The position numbers and the translations under genes were made by a program. The notes beneath the pieces were generated by a model. That model was not told the origin of the DNA. It ran no database searches and saw only the letters and a program-made list of their open reading frames with translations. Positions 49,401 through 61,500 of a DNA stretch of 64,000 bases are shown here, piece by piece. The stretch's first letter is position 1. Each line of letters starts with the position of its first letter. The stretch is from Diacronema lutheri (lineage: Eukaryota > Haptophyta > Pavlovophyceae > Pavlovales > Pavlovaceae), in NCBI GenBank assembly GCA_019448385.1, contig JAGTXO010000006.1, forward strand, positions 806,001 to 870,000, read 5' to 3'.

Positions 49401-52400
49401 GCGGCGGCGTCGCCTGCCGGCTGCCCGAGGTACGCGATCGCCCGCTCGACGGCCGCGCGCTCCGCACGCGCTGCGCTGTCGATCGCCGCATTGCCGACGG
49501 GCGCGCGCAGCGCCGCGATCGCGTCTTGCAACGCCGTCGCGTCGCCCGTCGCCGCCGCCGCCGTCACCGCCGCCGCGCTCGCGGTGCCGTGCGCGACGGC
49601 GTGCAGCGCGGCGGCGCGCGCGGCGGGGATGCGCCCGTCCAGCGCGAGCACGAGCGGCGGCCCGGCCGGCGTCTGCTGCCGCCGGTGCCGCCGGCTCGCA
49701 GCCGGGTGGTCGGCGCGCGCGCGCTCGAGCCGCGCGCGCCGCTCGACGACGCGCGCCCAGAAGGCCTGCACCCTCGGCTGCGCGAATGCAAGCCAGCCGG
49801 CGCCGCGCGTCACGACGTGCACGACGATCCGGTCCTCGTGCCTGAGGTACTGCACGTAGAGCGCTTTGCGCACGCCGAGGACGTGCATGCCGAGCTGCAG
49901 CTGATCGCGGTGCGGCTGCGGCGGCCCGTCCTCGTGCGCCGTGGCGCCCGCCTTGGTGAGCGTCTTCACCTCGACGAGGACCTGCTCGTTGTCTTCGGGG
50001 AGGATGGCGAGCCCGTCCGGCGAGAAGGCGAACGGCGCGCTCTTGTCGTGCGGGTCCGCACGCACCATCGGCAGGTTGCACACGACGGTGATGCCGTACG
50101 CGGCCGCCAGCTTGCGCAGCGCGACGGCCTCGCCGAGGATGCCCGCGGTCGTCGCCTTGGTCCGCACATCGCGCCGCCGCCGGTGCACGTACTCGTCGGT
50201 GAGCGTCTCGTGCGCGACGCCGGCGTTGTCGTTCACGACGTCGCCAACCTTGCTGCCCGTGACCTCCTCCCATCGCTCGTCGTGCCAGCGCGGGCTGCGC
50301 TGCGCGGGCGCGCCCGCGCCGACGGCGTCGAGCACGCGGCGCAGCGCTGTGCCGTCGGGCGCAGCAGGCACGCGCGCGCGGTCCTGGGCCTCGCGAGCGT
50401 CGAGGACGCAGCCCGTAGTGGAATCTTGGGGTAGGTCGAGCTTGCTCGCCTCGCCGTAGCGGCTCTCCAGCTGGCGCGGTGCGTCGGCAGGGCCGCCGTC
50501 CGTGCGCGCACCCGACGCGCCCGCCAGTGCACGGGGCGCAGCGTCCGAGGCGCCCGCCGCGCCCGCGCCGCCGCCAATCGCGCCAGCGCACGCGCGCGCC
50601 GCGACCTGCGGACGGCCAGCCGCAGGGACCTCGTCCGCTCGGCCGGCCGCTGCGTCGGCCGTCCGCTTGGCCACCTCGCGCACGTCTCCGAGCGCGAGCG
50701 TGGCTGGCGCCGTCGAGCTCCCGTGGCGTTTGTTCCAAAACTCGAGCAGCCCGCCAAGGAAGGGCGTGCCCGTCGGGCGGTCCTCGGGCACCTCCGCCAG
50801 GATCGCGTCGACGCGCAGCGCGGCCGCCACATCGCAAAACGCGCGCGCGGCGCGCGCCATCCGCTCGGCGCGCGCGCCGCCGTCGTCCGCCGCGCGGCGG
50901 ATGGCGTGGCTCACGTGCGCGACGCGGAGCGAGACGACGGCGTGCGCCGGCGCGTCGGCGCCCGTGCCGAGCGTGTGCCGCCGGATGGCCAGCTGCCCAT
51001 CGCCCATGCGCGGCGGGAGCGACGCGCACGCCGCGACGGTCGTCTTGCCGGCCGCGCTGTCGCACAGCCAGCTCGCCTCGCCGCCGCCCGCAAACTCAAA
51101 GGTCGCGAAGCCCTCGCGGCCGAAAAGCGCGACGAAGTGGTCGAGCACCGCCTTGTTGATCGCGCGCGCCGCCGGCCGCGTCGATGCGCCGCGGGCAGCG
51201 CCACCCGCCGCGCCGCGCGCATCGCTGCACGTCGCAGGGCAGGTGCAGCCGGACGCGCGCACGCCGTCCGACCGCGTCCGCGGCAGCTCGAGCTCGCGCA
51301 CCTTGGGGCAGAACCAGAGCGGGTTGGACGCCTCGAGGCACAGCACGACGAGCCGCCCGTCCGTGCCGGCCAGCGCGCGCGCGTCGCGCAGCAGCTCGAC
51401 GGCGAGCTCGGACGTCGCCGCGTGCACCGCCGGCTCGCCCGTCGCGCGGTCGGGCGGGAAGAGGCCGCCGCCGACGAGCGGGCTGGGGCAGCGGCCGAGC
51501 ATCACGAGCAGCGGCGGCGGCGGCGTCTGCGGCGCCTGCTGCCCGACCGCAGCCGCCGTCAGCCCGGCCAGGTCGGAGCTCGTGCGGAGGGCCTTGAGCG
51601 CGACGCGCGAGCCGGTGCCCGCCTGCTCGGAAAACGTGGCGAGCATGGCGCACGTGCTCGCCCTCGCGCCGCACTGCCAGCTGACGCGCGCGAGGAGGCC
51701 TTCCAGCGTGTCGTTTTCGCGCGGCCGCGTGACCGCGTCGAGCGCCGCCGAGTCGAGCTGGAGGCTGCCGGGCGTGACGCACAGCACCGCCTCGTGGTAG
51801 GCGCGCAGCAGCTCCCTCGGCAGCTGCTCGGCGGGCGTCGCCGCCTGCCCGCCCACCCACCGTGCATCGTGGCCGCCGTCGCCCGCGCCCGCGAGCCGCA
51901 CCGCCGGCCCGCCCGTGATCGCCGAGGTCGGTGGCGTGCCGAGCGCGTCGACGAGCGCGCGCACGGGCGCGACACGCCTGCGCGCAGCGTCCGCGCCGAC
52001 GGCGAGCGCGGCGATCCGAGCGCCCTCCCGTGCGCGCTCCCTCGCGTCGTCCCGCGCGGCCGCCGGCGCGGCGCCCGGCCGCGCGCCGGGCGGCACCGCG
52101 CACGCCGCCGCGACGACCTCCGCGCGCGCGCCGGCGGCGTCGGGCGCGTGCAGCTGCGCGAGCGCGCCAGAGAGCGCGGCGGCCGAGCGGTAGCGGCCGT
52201 GCGCCGCGACGAGCGCGTAGAGCACGCGCAGCGCGGCCACGCCCGCCTGGTCGGGCGCGTCGTCAGCGATGCGCTCGACCTCCCACGTGCGCGTGGGCGG
52301 CGGGCTGCCGTCGGCCGGGTCCGGACGCAGCGCCCACGCGCGCTCGACGATCGCGTTGAACACGCCGTGCGCGGCGCCCTCGTCAAACTCGGCGGCGCCC

Positions 52401-53996
52401 GCCGCGTGCGCGCACCACCCGTGCACGCGCGACGTGGGCGCGTCCACGGCGCGCTGCACGACGAGCACCGCCGGCCGGTCGACGCAGCCGAGGCTCACCG
52501 CCGCGTGCTTGCCCTCGAGCAGCGCCGCCGCCGCAGCCTCGACCAAGGCGTCACCAGGCGCGTCGCCGACGACGACGGCACAGCCGTCGCCGTACTCGGC
52601 CTGCATCGCGGCGACGCACGACGCGACAAAGTCGCCGCCCGCGGCCGCCGCGTGTCGCGCCGCCAGCATCCGGCGCGCGATGGCAAGCCAGACGTACTCG
52701 GCCGGCGCGCGCGCGGCGCGCGCGCGAGGCGCGCCGGCCGCGCCGCGTGCGCCAGCGCGTGCGCCTCCAGCGGCCGCAACGGCCGAGGCGGCTGGAGCGG
52801 CGGTGAGCGTGCGCCGCGCGCGCTTCGCCGGCCGCGTGATGGGCGATGCACCCGCCGTCGCCCCGCCCGCAGCAGCCGGTGCGGCCGCCACAGCGCCCGC
52901 CGCAACGCCACTCGTCACGACGCCCGTGGCGGGCGGCGCGGCGGCGGACGCGGCCGCCTCGACGGGCGTCGCGCAACTACCGCCAGCGGTCGCGGACGCG
53001 CCCGGCGACGCGTCGGCGAGGAGGTGGCGCAGCACGCCGCGCGCGAGCGCGACTCGCACGGCGAGCGTCAGCGCGCGCAGGCGGTCGGAAGGCGAGGCGT
53101 CGCGCTCGGCGTCGGCGGACGTGGCGGCAGCAGGCGAGGCGGCGGGCGGCGCGGCGGCGGGCTGGGCGGCCGCCGGCGCAACCTCGTCGGCCTTGGCCAG
53201 CCAGACGAGCCCGGCGACTGCGAGCACGACGCTGTACGCGCCGACATCGTCACCCGCAACGCGCGCCAGCCGGGCGTGGGCGTCGGCCTCGGACACGGCG
53301 ACGTGGAAGAGCACGTCGTCGCGGGCAGCTTGCTCGGCAAACTGACGCAGCTGCTTGGCCATCGTCACGCCGGCGACGCACGCCTCGCCCGCCTCTGCCT
53401 CGACCTGCTCGTCCTGGCCGATGGCGGACGCGCCGGCCTCGGCGCCAGCGTCGAGTGTCCGGCGGCGCTCGAGGGCGAAGCCACGCACACAGACGCGCTG
53501 GAGGCCGCCGAGCGCGCCCGCCTTCTCGTGCAGCGCGCACGACAGCTCGACCACCGAGTCCACGCGCCTCGCGGCGGCGCCCCCCCGCTCGCCGCGCGTG
53601 GCCGCGCGCACGACGAACACCGTGAATTGCGCGCGCTTCGCCGCGCGCGCCGACGCGCACGCGTGCTTCAGGAGCCGGCAAAGCGCGGGCCTTTGCGCCG
53701 CTGCGCCCCGCGTGCACAGCAGCAGTTGGCCGCGCTCGTCGCCCAGCTCCTGCTCGATGGCGGCCTCGAGCGCGTCGTCCGTCAAATCGCCGTGCTCCGT
53801 CGAGGCGAGCGCGCGCGCAGCCGCGAGCGCCAGCTCGCCTGCGCCCGCGCGCCGCCGGCGGCGCGCACCGGCGGGCGCGTGCGGCGCCGACGCGTGTGAC
53901 GACGCCGCCGCGTCCGCGCGCGCACACGCGGCGCGCAACGCCTCACGCGCCGAGGCGGCCGCGCGCGCCCTGGGCGCGAGCTTCAAGAACGTGCGC

Positions 53997-54041
<45 letters not shown>

Positions 54042-57000
54042 TCGCCCGCGTCGCCGGCCGGCGGCGGCGGTGGCGGCGGTGACGGCGCGGCCACGGCGGC
54101 GGCAGCAGCGGCGGCGGCGGCGGTGGCGGCGGCGGCGGCGCCCAGCGCGGGCGGCGGCGGCGTGGCGGCGGCGGTGGCGGCGGCGGTGACGCCAGCGGCG
54201 GCCTTGGCGCCGCGCGTCTGCGGCGGCGTTTCGGCGCGATCGGGGCTGCCCCCGCCACGCACCGCGCTCGTGACCGCGCAGACGCCGCCCGGCGCACGAT
54301 CGCTGGCCGCGCCGGTCAGCGCGACGCGGAGGCGCTCGCCGACAGCGTACATGTCCGCCACGCTGAACGTGCGCGGCGCGGACGAGCAGCCCGCCGCGGC
54401 GAGCGCGTCGTTGAGCGCGCCCACTATCGCGAGGCCGCACGTCGCGCCACGCTGCGCCGCCTCGTTGAGCAGCAGCGCGCGGCGCACGCGCGAAATGTCG
54501 AGACCCGCCGCGTGCAGCGTGGCAGTTATCGCCTTGGCGAGCATGAGCGCCTGCCTGCAGGGCGACGCGAGCGTGTCGACGAGCACCGCGTCGTAGCGAT
54601 GCTCGCCCGCGCGCGCGACGCGCACAAGGCGCAACGCGGTGAAATGGCCGGAGGCGAGCTGCGCGCCGTCGTCACCGCCCGCGCCGCCGCGCTCGTCCGA
54701 CGGGCTCCACACGCCGATGACAGCCTGCGTTGTCGCCTCGCTGCGCAGGCGGTGCAGCAGCGCGGCGCGCTCGGCGTCGTCCTGAAACACCGCGGGTTGC
54801 GCGGCGAGCGGCACGTGGCAGACATGCCCGCCGCCGGCCTGCCCGTGCACGCGCAGCACGACCTCGCAGCACGCGTCGACGGTTGAGGCGAGCATGTCGC
54901 CGCTGGCGATGCGCTCCACCTCTGCCTGCGGGAGGCCGGCGCTCGCGGCGGCGGCGGCCAGCCGGCGCGCAGCCGCGTCGCCCGCCCACGCAAGCAGCGC
55001 CGAGTTGGCGGGTTGGAGGGGAAGCTCAAGGGCGGCTGGTTCGGTGGCGGTAGCCTCGTTGGCAACGGGCACGTTGGCGGTGCGCGCGTTGGCGGCGGGC
55101 GCGGCGGCGATGGCTGGTGGGGCGGAAGACGCGCCCGCGGCGGCGGGCGCGGACGCGGCAGCGGCAGCGGCTAGTGGCGCGGGGAAAACGCCGTCGGTGG
55201 CAGGCGCGGAGGCGAATGCAGGAGCAACTAGTGGGGCGGGAAAATCGGCGGCAGGCGCGAAGGCGGATGCAGGAGCGGCTAGTGCGGCGGGGAAAACACC
55301 GTCGGCGGCAGGCGCGAAGGCGGATGCAGGAGCGCCCAGCGGGGCGCAGAAAACACCGCCGGCGGCAGGCGCGAAGGCGACAGCAGCAGTGGCCAGTGGA
55401 GCGGAGGCGCAGGGCCACGCGCGCGCCAGCCGTGCAAGCCCAAGCCGCGCGCGAGCGACGCACGCGCCGATGGCCGAGGCGGCGGCGCAGGCCACGACGT
55501 GGCCTGGCACCGGTGTGGCCAGCCGCTCGCGGGTGTGCACGTCGAGCCGCGCCCCACGCCAAGAGCGGCGGCGCGCTGAACGGAGGCGCGCGACCCCGAT
55601 CGATCCGCCCGCGCACGCGCGCGCCGGCTCAGTGTGGCCAACGCGCGCCGCTATGCGAGGCGCGCGCGCGATAACGGCGGCTGTCGGCCGTGGCGTGCGC
55701 GAGGCGGCGCCGCGGCGACGGGCGCGGCACACGAGCCGCTCGGGCGCGCCGCCGCCGCGCGGCACGATGTCGAGCAGCACGGTCACGCCGCGCGCGCGCG
55801 CGACCGCCGTGCACGCGAGCCGCACGGGCAGCGGCGGCCCGTCCGGGCGCGCGAGCGCCGCCACCTCGGCGTCGGTGAGGCTGTGCAGCTCGCGGCGCGC
55901 GCGCGCGAACGCGGCGATGTCCGCGCGCAGCTCCGCGTCCGTGCCGAGCGCAACGCGCGCGTGCACGGGGAGCGACGCGCGCAGCGCGTGGAGCACGCCG
56001 CCGCGCGCGCCGCGCGGCGCCGGCGCGCGCTCGCGCTCAGCGCGCGCGGCGCGCGTGAGCTCGCGCACCGCGCGCGCTAGATTGCGCCGCGCGGCCGCGA
56101 CGGGAGGGCTAGGTGCGCGCGCGCGCCGGTTGTAGCGCGGCCGCGCCGAGTCGAGGGGCGGCGGACGCGGTGCGTACGCCGCGGCGCGGCCCGCGCGCCA
56201 AAAGGCCGGCGGCGGGCGCAGCTCCGTCGCGTCGACCGCGGCCGCGAGCGCGCCGAGCGCGGCGTCGCTGTCGCCCGCCGCGTCGGCCGCGTCGACGAGC
56301 ACGAAGAGCGCGCCGAGCGCGCGCGACGCGGCCGCCTGCGCGGCGGTGGGGCGGGCGCAGGCAGCGACGCATGCGGCCGCCATGCCGCGCGCCGCGGCGA
56401 ACGCCGGTGACGTGACGGCCGCGCCGATGGCAACGGCGGCGGCGGCGACGGTCGAGGCGGCAGCGCCGGCGATGGAGGTGGCAGCGGCGGCGGCGCTTGC
56501 CATCGCGCGGCGCGCGAGACGCGAGGCGCCACCGACCGCCGCCGCCGCAGCGCGCGCTGCGCGCGCGCCGGTGGCGCGCATCGTCGCCGCGCCAGGCGCC
56601 GCCGCGCCGACGCCGCCGGCGCCCGCGCCGTCGCCGCTCTCGGCCGTGCAGGGCTCCGATGGCGAACCCGGCGTGCGCTGGCGCGTGATGCGCGCGCCGA
56701 GGCGCGCGCTCCGCGCCGCGCGGCCGGCGACGTCGAGGAAGCGCCGTGCGCGCGCCGCGCGCAGGCCACGCGCGCGCGGCGGCGCAGCGACAGGCGCCGA
56801 GCGCCGCGGCGCGCACGCCGGCGCGTCGCTGTCGGGTTGCGCAGCGCGCGCGCGGGAACTCGGCGCGGCGTGTGCGGGCGGCGGGCGCGCGCCCGCGCGG
56901 CGCAGAGGCGCGAGGCGCCGGCCGCAGACGAGGCGTGTGCGCAACCAGGACGGCGAGGGCCGCAGGGCGCCGTCGACGTCGCGCATCGGCGGGCCGCGAG

Positions 57001-58561
57001 CCCGCCGCGCAGCCGTGCGGCGCGCGCGAGGCGCTCGGCGGCGCGCGCGCCGCACGGCGCGCGCGGCGGCGCGCACGCCAGCGACGGCTGCGGCCACGCC
57101 GCGCGCCAACACGGCCGCGGCGTGCGCCATCGCACCGAGCACGGCGCGTGGCGCGCCGAGCAAGCGCAGCAAGCGCGACGCCGTCGCGCGCGCCGGCGCA
57201 CTGTGTGCAGGGGCCTCGCCAGCGCCAGCACCGACGCCGCCATCGCCGCAGCCGCAGGTGGCGTCGCCGCCGCCGCAGGCGTCGCGACGGACGCCGCCGC
57301 CGCCGAAACAATCGCCGCACACGTCGCCGCCGACGTTGCCACCCCAGCCGCCGTTGCGTGCGCAGGTGGCTGCGGCGCGTGCGTGCGGGAGGCGTGCCGT
57401 GCGGCGCGCATCACACGGGCTGCGCGACGCGAGCGACGCCGCCGGGGTCCCCGCTGCGCCAGGCGCGCCGTGCGTGCCAGCCTCGCCGGCCTCGCCGGCG
57501 CGCGGTCGCGCGCTCGCCTCGACGTGGCCGCCTCCGCCGCCATCGCCGCCGTCGAACCGGGCGGCGGAGGGCTGCCGCTCGAACCGCTCGTCGGCGTCGG
57601 CCGCCACCGCCGCCTCGCGCTCCGCCGCCGCGGCGGCCGCCGTACGCGCGTGGCGGAGCGCGCGGCCGCCGTCCGCTGCGCGGCGTGGCGGCGCGGGCGC
57701 CGCCTTCGGCGCGCGCGGCCCCTCGGCGCGCTCGCGGAGCACGGCGAGCGGCGTGCCCGTGGCGACGCTCGTGCAGACGCGCCGCAAGGCGGCGCTTACG
57801 CACGCGTGGACGACGCGCGCCGTCCGCTTGTCGGCGGCGCGCGCGGCGCGGCGCGCGGCCTTGGCGGCGGCCTTTTTGGCGCGCCTCTGCTCCGCCTGCT
57901 CCGACAGCGCGCGCGCCTGGCGCTCGGCTGCGAGCGCGTCCTCGGGCGAAACGGTCGGCCTCGGCGGCCGCGCGCGCGCGCTGCGACGCTGCGCGCTGCG
58001 GCGGTCGGACGGCGGCTGCCGCGGCGGCGAGGACGGCGAGCGCGAGCTCGGCGTGGGCGACCAATCGCCGCTGACGGTTGCGAGCGGCGCAAACGGGTTG
58101 TCGTCCCCGCGCCCCGCGGCGTGCGACAGTGCACGCGGCGTCGGGCGCCGGCCGACCGCTGGCGGGCCCCACTCGGACGGCGGCTCCGAGGGCGAGCGCG
58201 CCGTCGGCGCCGCGCGTTGCGCGGCCGGCGGCGCCTCCCGGTCCAGCGCCGCCTGCTCTCTCGCCGCGGCCTGCTCGTCACCCTCCGGCACGCCACGCGG
58301 CGCGAGCACCGCGGTGGCGCAGCGCGTCGCGTTGAGCAACGCCGCCTCCATCTGCCGCACGCTGGCCTTGGCGCACGCCACACCCTGTCTCGCCCGGCGC
58401 AGCGCCTCGTGCGCGCGGCGCACATCCGCGTCGGCATCTTCGCGCATGCCAAAGTGCGCCTGTTGCAGCCGCAGGTCCGCAGGGCGCCCCTGCGCGCGAG
58501 GGGCACGGGCGCGGCGGCGCGCGGGTGACGGAGCTGGCGCGCCGTTCTGCGCTGCGCGCAC
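43455..58561 (-). CDS. Giant ORF ending in a complete Fanzor nuclease
   Basis: Exon 43455-45179 joins exon 45308-(up to)58561 across intron 45180-45307 (AAT|GTGCGC ... GCGCAG|GTG, phase 0; THN/VPRNVRLAASAIWV). The upstream frame is stop-free for 13.3 kb. The last about 700 residues are a Fanzor: N-terminal HTTRYFLV signature, RuvC-I ADPNMGNI (about 44,650), a VGKW...KG block, PEPYTSMHC with a Glu, paired cysteines of a zinc ribbon, and RuvC-III HRDYNAARNI (about 43,920). An acidic Gly/Asp tail ends at 43455. Fanzors are RNA-guided DNA nucleases in eukaryotic mobile elements. Upstream in frame lie a chromodomain, USP-like, YqaJ-like and Ulp1-like domains and long Ala/Arg-rich spacers. Whether all form one polyprotein-sized product is unproven; an in-frame Met near 46771 could start a separate chromo-Fanzor. 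Confidence 0.65.
46441..46619 (-). other. Chromodomain upstream of Fanzor
   Basis: Reads YEVEAVVDERRKAGKK, FQFRIRWRGYDESADTWEPE, then a helix LVAQFRKTRDEQKRR. The Y-V-E, W-x-G-Y and W-E-P positions form the aromatic cage and fold of a chromodomain, which binds methylated histone tails. It sits in the same frame about 110 residues before the Fanzor N-terminus (FVVKRSTLN). Confidence 0.88.
48355..48480. repeat. GC-only tandem repeat encoding Pro/Ala units
   Basis: About six imperfect 18-bp units of GGCGGCGCGGCGGCGGGC type, read on the minus strand as PPPAAAP blocks inside the giant ORF. Confidence 0.8.
48890..49345 (-). other. USP C-terminal-half-like domain
   Basis: Segment HQLGASVAHVHVEDADC, DDDFVAVVRRGGRWFACEPG and EEAFAVVYVRRG resembles the C-terminal His-box half of ubiquitin proteases (H-x-x-x-x-x-x-W-x-x-x-D then A-x-x-L-x-Y). 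The usual His is not conserved at DDFVAVV, so it may be inactive. It is flanked by a Pro/Ala 18-bp repeat (48355-48480). Confidence 0.35.
49826..50305 (-). other. YqaJ/lambda-exonuclease-type nuclease domain
   Basis: Motifs in order: QRSPRWHDERWEEVTGSKVG, TAGILGEAVALRKLAAAYG, FSPDGLAILPEDNEQVLVEV then KTLT, and HRDQLQLGMHVLGVRKALYV. The G-E-x-x-x, SPDGL and VEVKT motifs plus Q-x-Q-x-GM are those of YqaJ-like viral/phage recombinases, PD-(D/E)XK exonucleases that trim dsDNA for strand annealing. The active Asp, Glu and Lys are all present. Confidence 0.85.
53985..54180. repeat. GCG/GGC triplet repeat
   Basis: Near-pure GGC triplets encoding polyalanine on the minus strand, between the Ulp1-like domain and the next segment of the giant ORF. 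Likely a linker of variable length. Confidence 0.9.
54330..54920 (-). other. Ulp1/SENP-type (C48) protease domain in the giant ORF
   Basis: GHFTALRLVRV (His), AVLVDTLASP (Asp) and AAQRGATCGLAIVGALNDAL (Gln and Cys) give the H-D-Q-C order of C48 SUMO proteases. All four residues are present, so it may be active, unlike the degenerate protease-fold segments elsewhere in these ORFs. Confidence 0.72.
55160..55405. repeat. Minisatellite of about 60 bp units
   Basis: Four imperfect copies of a GGCGGCAGGCGCGAAGGCGG-containing unit, encoding repeats of the form APAADGVFPAPLAAPASAF on the minus strand. Confidence 0.85.
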
Positions 58562-61500
58562 GCCAATCGACGGGCGCGCGCGCGGCGGGGCGCGCGCGCG
58601 CGCACGCGCGCGCGCTGCCTACCCAGCCGCCGGCCGGCTCGCGCGAGCGCGCCAGCTGCTCCGCCGCCTCGGCGTCGAGCACGCGCTGCTGCGCCTCCTC
58701 CTCGCCCAGTGCAGCGAGGTGCAGCCGGCGGGCTGCCTTGCGGCAGTTGCCCTCCGCCTTGCCCACGGCCTTGCGCGCCGCGTCGACGGGGTCGTCGTTG
58801 GCTCTGTCGCGCCTGCGCTTGCCCTTGTCGGCGGGCGGCGGCTCGGCGCGCTGCGGCGCGCCGAGCGCGTCGTCGGCTCCGCGCGCGGCCGCCCGCGGGC
58901 GGCGGGCCCCAAAGAGCGCACCGGTCGCCGTGCGCGCCGCGCAAGCAACGACCAGCGCTGACATGCCGGCGAAGACCGCACCGCCCAGCGCCACGGTTGC
59001 CACGATGCGCAGCGTCCCGTGCGCAGGCCGCGCTGCCTCCGCCGCTTTGGCGGCCTCGCGCGCGCGCGCATCGGCGGCTCTCATCTCGTGCAGCAGCCCG
59101 GCCGCGCCGCTCGCGCCGTCGCGGCCGCGCGCGAGCTCGCACAGCACCGCCGCCGCGTGCCGCGTGGGCTCGCGCGCGAGCAGCTGCGCGCCGCCGTCGG
59201 GGCGCAGCTTCTCAACGAACTCGACAAACGTCGCGTCGCGCCAGAGGGACATGCAGAAGGCCCTGTGCACCACCCCCTCTTGCTCGCGCATCCGCCGTGC
59301 CGCCCGCCTGCCGTCGCGCGCGTGCGCGTGCGCGGCCGCGTCGAATCCAGCGACGCCGCGCTGCGCGTCGCGCACGGCCGACGACGGCGCCGCCGCGCTG
59401 CCCGCCAAGGGCGCCGCAGCGGCGACGCGCGCGTGCGGAGCGACGGGATCGCCGGCGGCCGGCGGCTCGGCGCGCTGCGGCGTGCCGTTTGCTCCGCGCG
59501 CGGCCGTCCCGGGGGAGATGGCCGCGATGGCGCCGCCAGCCGCGCCGTGCGCCAGCCACGCGCATAGGCTGCCGACGAGCTCGCCGAGACCCCCGACGGT
59601 CGCCGCGGCGGCGAGTGCGCCGGGCTTGCCGGCCGACAGCGGCTCGCGAGCGTCGTCGTCGCAGCCGCCGGCACCCGTCTTGGCGAGTGCGTCGCGCTCG
59701 CCCGCGACGCCCGCCACGACCGCCGCCCCTCCGTCGTCCGCCGCGCCGGCCGCGCGCGCGGCCGGGCGCAGAGGAGGCGTGCCGGTGCAGCCGTCGCCGC
59801 TCGTCTTCGCCGTTTCCTCCACCTTGATCGCTTCGTCGCCACCTGCGCCATCTCCGACGCCGGGGCCCTTGGTCACGCTTGCCGCCATGCGCGCCGTGCC
59901 CGCCGGCCAGCCCGCCGACTGCTCGAGCGCGGCGGCGAGCGGCGCGACGCGCGCCGACTCGGGCGCGCTCTCGTCATCGGGCTCGGGCGCGTTGTGCAGG
60001 CGCGCGAGCGCGCGCTCGACGGCCGCGGCGCCACTGCCGGGGGCGCGGCTCGCCGCGCGCACCGCGCGCCGCCAGGCCGGCGCGAACATGAGCGCCGACT
60101 CGAGCGCCGCGAGCGCGCGCGCCTCGCGCGCGTCGCTCGCGCCGAGGCGCGGCGGCACGCGCGCGGCGCCGCGCGGCGCGGTGCCTCGGAAGCGTGGGCT
60201 CAGCGTGTAGGCGAGGTGCTGCGGCACGCCGCGCGCCTCCGCGCGCGCGCGTCCGTCCTCGACCTCGCGCCGCGCCTTCGCGATCGCCGGCGTGGCGCGC
60301 GCGAGCCAGTCGGGGTCGGCGGGCAGGTGGATCACGACGAGAATCGGCGCCCAGTCCAGCCGCGGGTTCTTGTGACGGTCGGGCACGACCCACACGAGCA
60401 GCACCGTGCCCTCCGCGCCGCACGCCGCCTCGTAGATCCTGGGCTGCGAGCGCCAATCGGGCCTGACGCGCAGCGCCCGCGCGTGGTCGATGGCGGCGGC
60501 GCGGTCGCCATTGAAGTGAACCGTCGTCACCTCGCCGTTGACGGACCGGCCGGACCGCCAGCAGAACACCGCGTCCGCCGACCCGCCGGCGATGGCCGCG
60601 AGCGATTCGGGCGCGGCGAGCCGCGGCAAGCCCTCGAAGGCGGCAAAGTCCTCGTGCGCATTGTACACGCCGCCCCAGCCGTCGTGCGCGTACGCGCGCG
60701 CGGCCGCTCGTACCGCGCGCGGCTGGTTCTCCACGCCCGACGTCATGTGCCATGTCGTCCCCGCGAAGCCGGGCTCGCCCAGCTCGGCCCGCACGACGTT
60801 ACCGTACCCCGCGCCCTGCGTCGGGGCGGCGAGGTGGTGCATGCCCGCGCCGGTCACGCCCTCCGTGCGCTGCCGCGTGACGATCGTGCCCGTCGCGTGC
60901 GCGAAAAGCGTGTCGACCACGGCGGGCGCGCGCCCGCTGTTCGCCCGTAGCCGCGCCCTGCCCGCTTTTAGCTGCTCGGGGTCCTTGGCGTCGTACACGC
61001 GCGCGTCCGCGTCGCCCTCATCAGGCGCAGTGTAGACGCAGCGGCGTTCGAGCGGCGCCGAGCGACCGCCGTCCGCGGCCGCCGGCGAGGTTGGCGCCGC
61101 GCCCGCCGCCACCGCGCTCGTCGCCGCCGTGCCCGTCGCCACCGCCGCAGCCGCCGCGCCCGCGAGGTCGTCGTCCCCGTCCTCCGCGCCCTCCCCGTCG
61201 TCAGCGGTGGTGGCGTCGCCATCGTCCCCGTCGCCCTCGCCCCCGCTGAGGCTGCTGAATGGTCGGGGCCCCCACGCCGAGGCGGCGCGCCGCTGCGGCG
61301 CACGCGGCGGTGGCGCTCGCGACGGCGGCCTTGGCGCCGCCGCGCCGCGCGGCCTGGCCGCCGTCGACAGCGCGCGGCCTGCAGCGCCCGTGAGCGCGTC
61401 GAGCGCGGCCGTGCGTGCGATGCGGTCGTCGGGCGCGCGCAGCGCCGCCTCGACGGCCTGCAGCAGCCCGTCGGGCGCGGATCCGCCGACACTGGCATCG

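Noticed and set aside
45311-50434. 1,707-residue plus-strand open frame
   Set aside because: Antisense shadow of the giant ORF, highly arginine-rich, no domain.
50723-53899. 1,058-residue plus-strand open frame
   Set aside because: Same reason: antisense of the giant ORF, composition of a shadow frame.
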